Of a stretch of DNA of 64,000 bases, positions 62,206 to 64,000 are shown piece after piece; the stretch's first letter is position 1; each line of letters starts with the position of its first letter. The notes beneath the pieces are model-generated. The model did not search any database. It saw only the letters and a list, made by a program, of their open reading frames with translations, and was not told where the DNA came from. The stretch covers positions 1 to 64,000 of the forward strand of contig CANIVU010000044.1 of NCBI GenBank assembly GCA_947470805.1, written 5' to 3'. This DNA is from Acidobacteriota bacterium (lineage in GTDB: Bacteria > Acidobacteriota > Terriglobia > Bryobacterales > Bryobacteraceae). A program made the position numbers and the translations under genes.

Positions 62206-62280
62206 GGCAAGGGTACCCCTTTGGAAGTTATTGATTCTTAACGACGGGGTTGCCACAGCGACGGAGCCGTAGGACTCCTT

Positions 62281-64000
62281 TCAGTGTAGGGGTTCGGTGC
62301 CGCCAGGCGCAAACGACGTATGCAGGCCCGTGAATATGAACGGAGCCCAGTAGTACGGATGGCTCCACCGCGGATTCTTCGTCATCGCAATCTTGGCCTG
62401 CCGCAACGCCTCGTGCCGCGCAACCCCGCGTGTCAGGTTCTTGTAGAAATTCGTCATCAGCTCCGCCGTGGCGGCGTCGTTGACGTTCCATAAACTGACA
62501 ACAAGGCTCTGCGCGCCGGCGTAGAAAAACGCCCGCGTCAGACTCTGCACCCCCTCCCCCGCCAGCAACTTGCCAAGCCCGGTCTGACACGCCGACAGCG
62601 TCACCAGATCGGCGTTCATCCGCAGCAGCATCACCTCGTGCGCCTGCAAAACGCCGTCTTCGTTCTCCCCCGGCGTCAGCACGATGCCGGACCGCGACGG
62701 GTTGGCCTCGTCAAAGTACCCATGGGCCGCCAGATGGATGTAGCGATACGGGGTAAGGTCGGTGGCCTTCAGAGCGGCCTCCCCGGCGTTGACCCCTAAG
62801 AACACCTTGCTCGTCGCAAACAGCTGCTGAATCGCGCCCACCTCCGCGCGCGTATTCGGCAACCGCGTAAAGTCGAACCCGCGTTCGGCCAACAACGTCG
62901 GAGCCTTCTCAAACGCCGGGTCGGCCAGCGCCAGCAGCGATTGCCCCGGCCCCCTCCGGGGCCGCTCCGCAATTGCGTTCAGCGTGGAAGCCGACGGCGC
63001 GTAGGCGATGCGGAAACGGTGCAGCAACCGCCCGCCGTGTGCGGGCAACGCCTCGAAGGGCAGGTAAGCAAGGGCGCCATCCGGCACCAACGTCAACTCG
63101 GCCACGCCTCCCAGCACCGGCTCCAACGGAGCCAGCAGAATCTTGTACAGCGCCGCCGCCTCGGCGTCCAGCCGCGCCTGTGCCGATCGCGCCGTCAGCG
63201 CATTGACAGGCTGCGCCGCCAGCTTTCGAAACGCCTCAATACGCGGCTCAATCTCCCCCCGCCCGGGCAGCGTAGCCCCATGAATCTGCTTCCCGGTAAT
63301 CGCCCAAACAAAGGACTGCTTTTCACCCAATGCGAATTCGATCAGCGCCGAACCCGGCGCCAGCTGGCCCTGTATGGACCGCGCCGTAGCAATCGGCCCA
63401 TACTGCCCGGCGGCGTAGCGGTTCCCGGCCCGTCGCAGCTCAATTTGGAACAGGTCGAACTCCCGCTCCGCCCCGCTCAACTGCTGCTCCAACTCGCGCC
63501 GTCGCGCCGCCGGAAGGTTCGGCCGGAACAGCAACCGCTGCGTCGCCGTGATAGCGCCGATCAGCTGCTCCTCCCGCCCTGCCTGTTCGGCGGAGAGGTC
63601 CTGTCGAAGCTCCGTCCGCGCCTCGCCCATCATCTCCACCAGGCTGCGCGCCCGCGCCTTCTCCGCCGCATTGAACGCGCGTTCGGTATGCCCCAGGCGC
63701 ATCAGGATCGCGGTATGCAGGTCCACCCGGTCCGCCCGCGCCGCCCGAAATGTGGCGCGAAGAGCGGAGCTCGCAACCGCGCCCCGCATCGATTCCGCAA
63801 TCCGCGCGGACTCTTCAATCAGCGGCAGCGCCTCCGCATCGGACGAAGCCGCCGCCGCCAGCAGCGCCAACGTCTTCGACTGTTCGTCCGGACTCCCAAT
63901 CTCGCGAAACATCTGCAGCGCTTCGTTCAACAGCGCCTGCGGTTGCGCCGTCGTGCGGGCCAGGCACTGCAAGTTCGCGGCAATCAATGCGCGGGAGTTG
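62281..64000 (-). CDS. CHAT-domain protease-like protein, 5-prime end outside the window
   Basis: 573 residues inside the window, frame open to the edge at 64000, so the start is missing. The N-terminal part is helical with TPR-like or coiled-coil segments (MMGEARTELRQDLSAEQAG). The C-terminal CHAT domain has the catalytic pair, His in YIHLAAHGYFDE and Cys in VTLSACQTGLG, plus GAQSLVVSLWNVND and HPYYWAPFIFTG. CHAT proteins are caspase-like proteases, often with TPR repeats upstream, used in signalling and phage defence. No defence partner is seen on the window side; upstream genes could change this reading. Confidence 0.88.
   Translation of the reverse strand, partial: NSRALIAANLQCLARTTAQPQALLNEALQMFREIGSPDEQSKTLALLAAAASSDAEALPLIEESARIAESMRGAVASSALRATFRAARADRVDLHTAILMRLGHTERAFNAAEKARARSLVEMMGEARTELRQDLSAEQAGREEQLIGAITATQRLLFRPNLPAARRRELEQQLSGAEREFDLFQIELRRAGNRYAAGQYGPIATARSIQGQLAPGSALIEFALGEKQSFVWAITGKQIHGATLPGRGEIEPRIEAFRKLAAQPVNALTARSAQARLDAEAAALYKILLAPLEPVLGGVAELTLVPDGALAYLPFEALPAHGGRLLHRFRIAYAPSASTLNAIAERPRRGPGQSLLALADPAFEKAPTLLAERGFDFTRLPNTRAEVGAIQQLFATSKVFLGVNAGEAALKATDLTPYRYIHLAAHGYFDEANPSRSGIVLTPGENEDGVLQAHEVMLLRMNADLVTLSACQTGLGKLLAGEGVQSLTRAFFYAGAQSLVVSLWNVNDAATAELMTNFYKNLTRGVARHEALRQAKIAMTKNPRWSHPYYWAPFIFTGLHTSFAPGGTEPLH

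Noticed and set aside
60088-62241. 717-codon plus-strand frame antisense to glgP
   Set aside because: Arg/Pro/His-rich; the minus-strand phosphorylase explains the region fully.
1-64000. CRISPR array, tRNA, rRNA, insertion sequence or prophage
   Set aside because: No regular short repeats, no cloverleaf or rRNA stretch, and no transposase or integrase reading frame was found on either strand.

Overview
The window is a high-GC stretch of bacterial chromosome with no plasmid, phage or insertion-sequence signature. I read it as an acidobacterium of the Solibacter/Bryobacter type (Bryobacterales). The reasons are an Oar-like TonB receptor with an N-terminal carboxypeptidase-regulatory domain, many exported sugar-acid, ThuA, SMP-30 and GH29 proteins with short Tat or Sec leaders ending in Ala-Gln, and frequent overlapping or near-leaderless starts. 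The taxonomic call is inference; no rRNA is present. Coding density is very high and no stretch over about 250 bases lacks a gene.

Layout. 1-4.8 kb: a triheme cytochrome c (with the start of a further exported protein at the edge), a Cys/Met-metabolism PLP enzyme, and divergently a hybrid histidine kinase followed by a DJ-1/PfpI protein. 4.8-10.3 kb (minus): a CzcCBA-type metal-efflux RND system. 10.4-17.5 kb (minus): four genes with overlapping stops and starts, SulP anion transporter, DabA (DUF2309), DabB (NuoL-like) and a second NuoM-like subunit; this is a candidate energy-coupled inorganic-carbon uptake system. 17.8-20.5 kb (plus): a NarX/NarL-like two-component pair, an SH3-like protein and OsmC. 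20.5-25.1 kb (minus): the conserved rpmH-rnpA-yidD-yidC-jag-mnmE cluster, read from a recognisable promoter.

25.2-33 kb: an AsmA-like protein, an unusually large CorA-like protein, a ThuA protein, and a five-gene minus operon joining a jelly-roll protein, a Tat-exported rhamnonate-dehydratase-like enolase, a lipoprotein SMP-30 lactonase and small partners. 33-41.7 kb: a serine hydrolase and phosphodiesterase pair; a minus run with an isochorismatase fused to a degraded Phn-HD domain, RidA, a NYN-LOTUS-LOTUS RNA-binding nuclease, a lone B12-binding domain and a GH29 fucosidase; then an NHL propeller and a sugar isomerase/epimerase. 41.8-45 kb: the TonB receptor, closed by a 16-bp perfect hairpin.

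45-54.8 kb: a TadZ/CpaE-like ATPase, an exported nitrilase-fold enzyme, a three-gene outer-membrane cluster (POTRA-like paralogue, Omp85 barrel, beta-rich protein), a HEAT-like protein and a large HAF/Ig/InlB-type secreted protein. 54.8-64 kb: an SRPBCC protein, a 1132-residue protein that is probably a PPi-type PEP carboxykinase, a small lipoprotein, a GAF-fused glycogen phosphorylase and a CHAT-domain protein cut by the window edge.

Taken together the window suggests a heterotroph living on complex plant or microbial glycans, with TonB import, exported glycosidases and sugar-acid chemistry, glycogen turnover and a PEP/oxaloacetate branch point that may be fed by concentrated bicarbonate. 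The plus strand looks G-rich over much of the first 30 kb and C-rich after about 31 kb regardless of gene direction, which may mark a change of replication strand.
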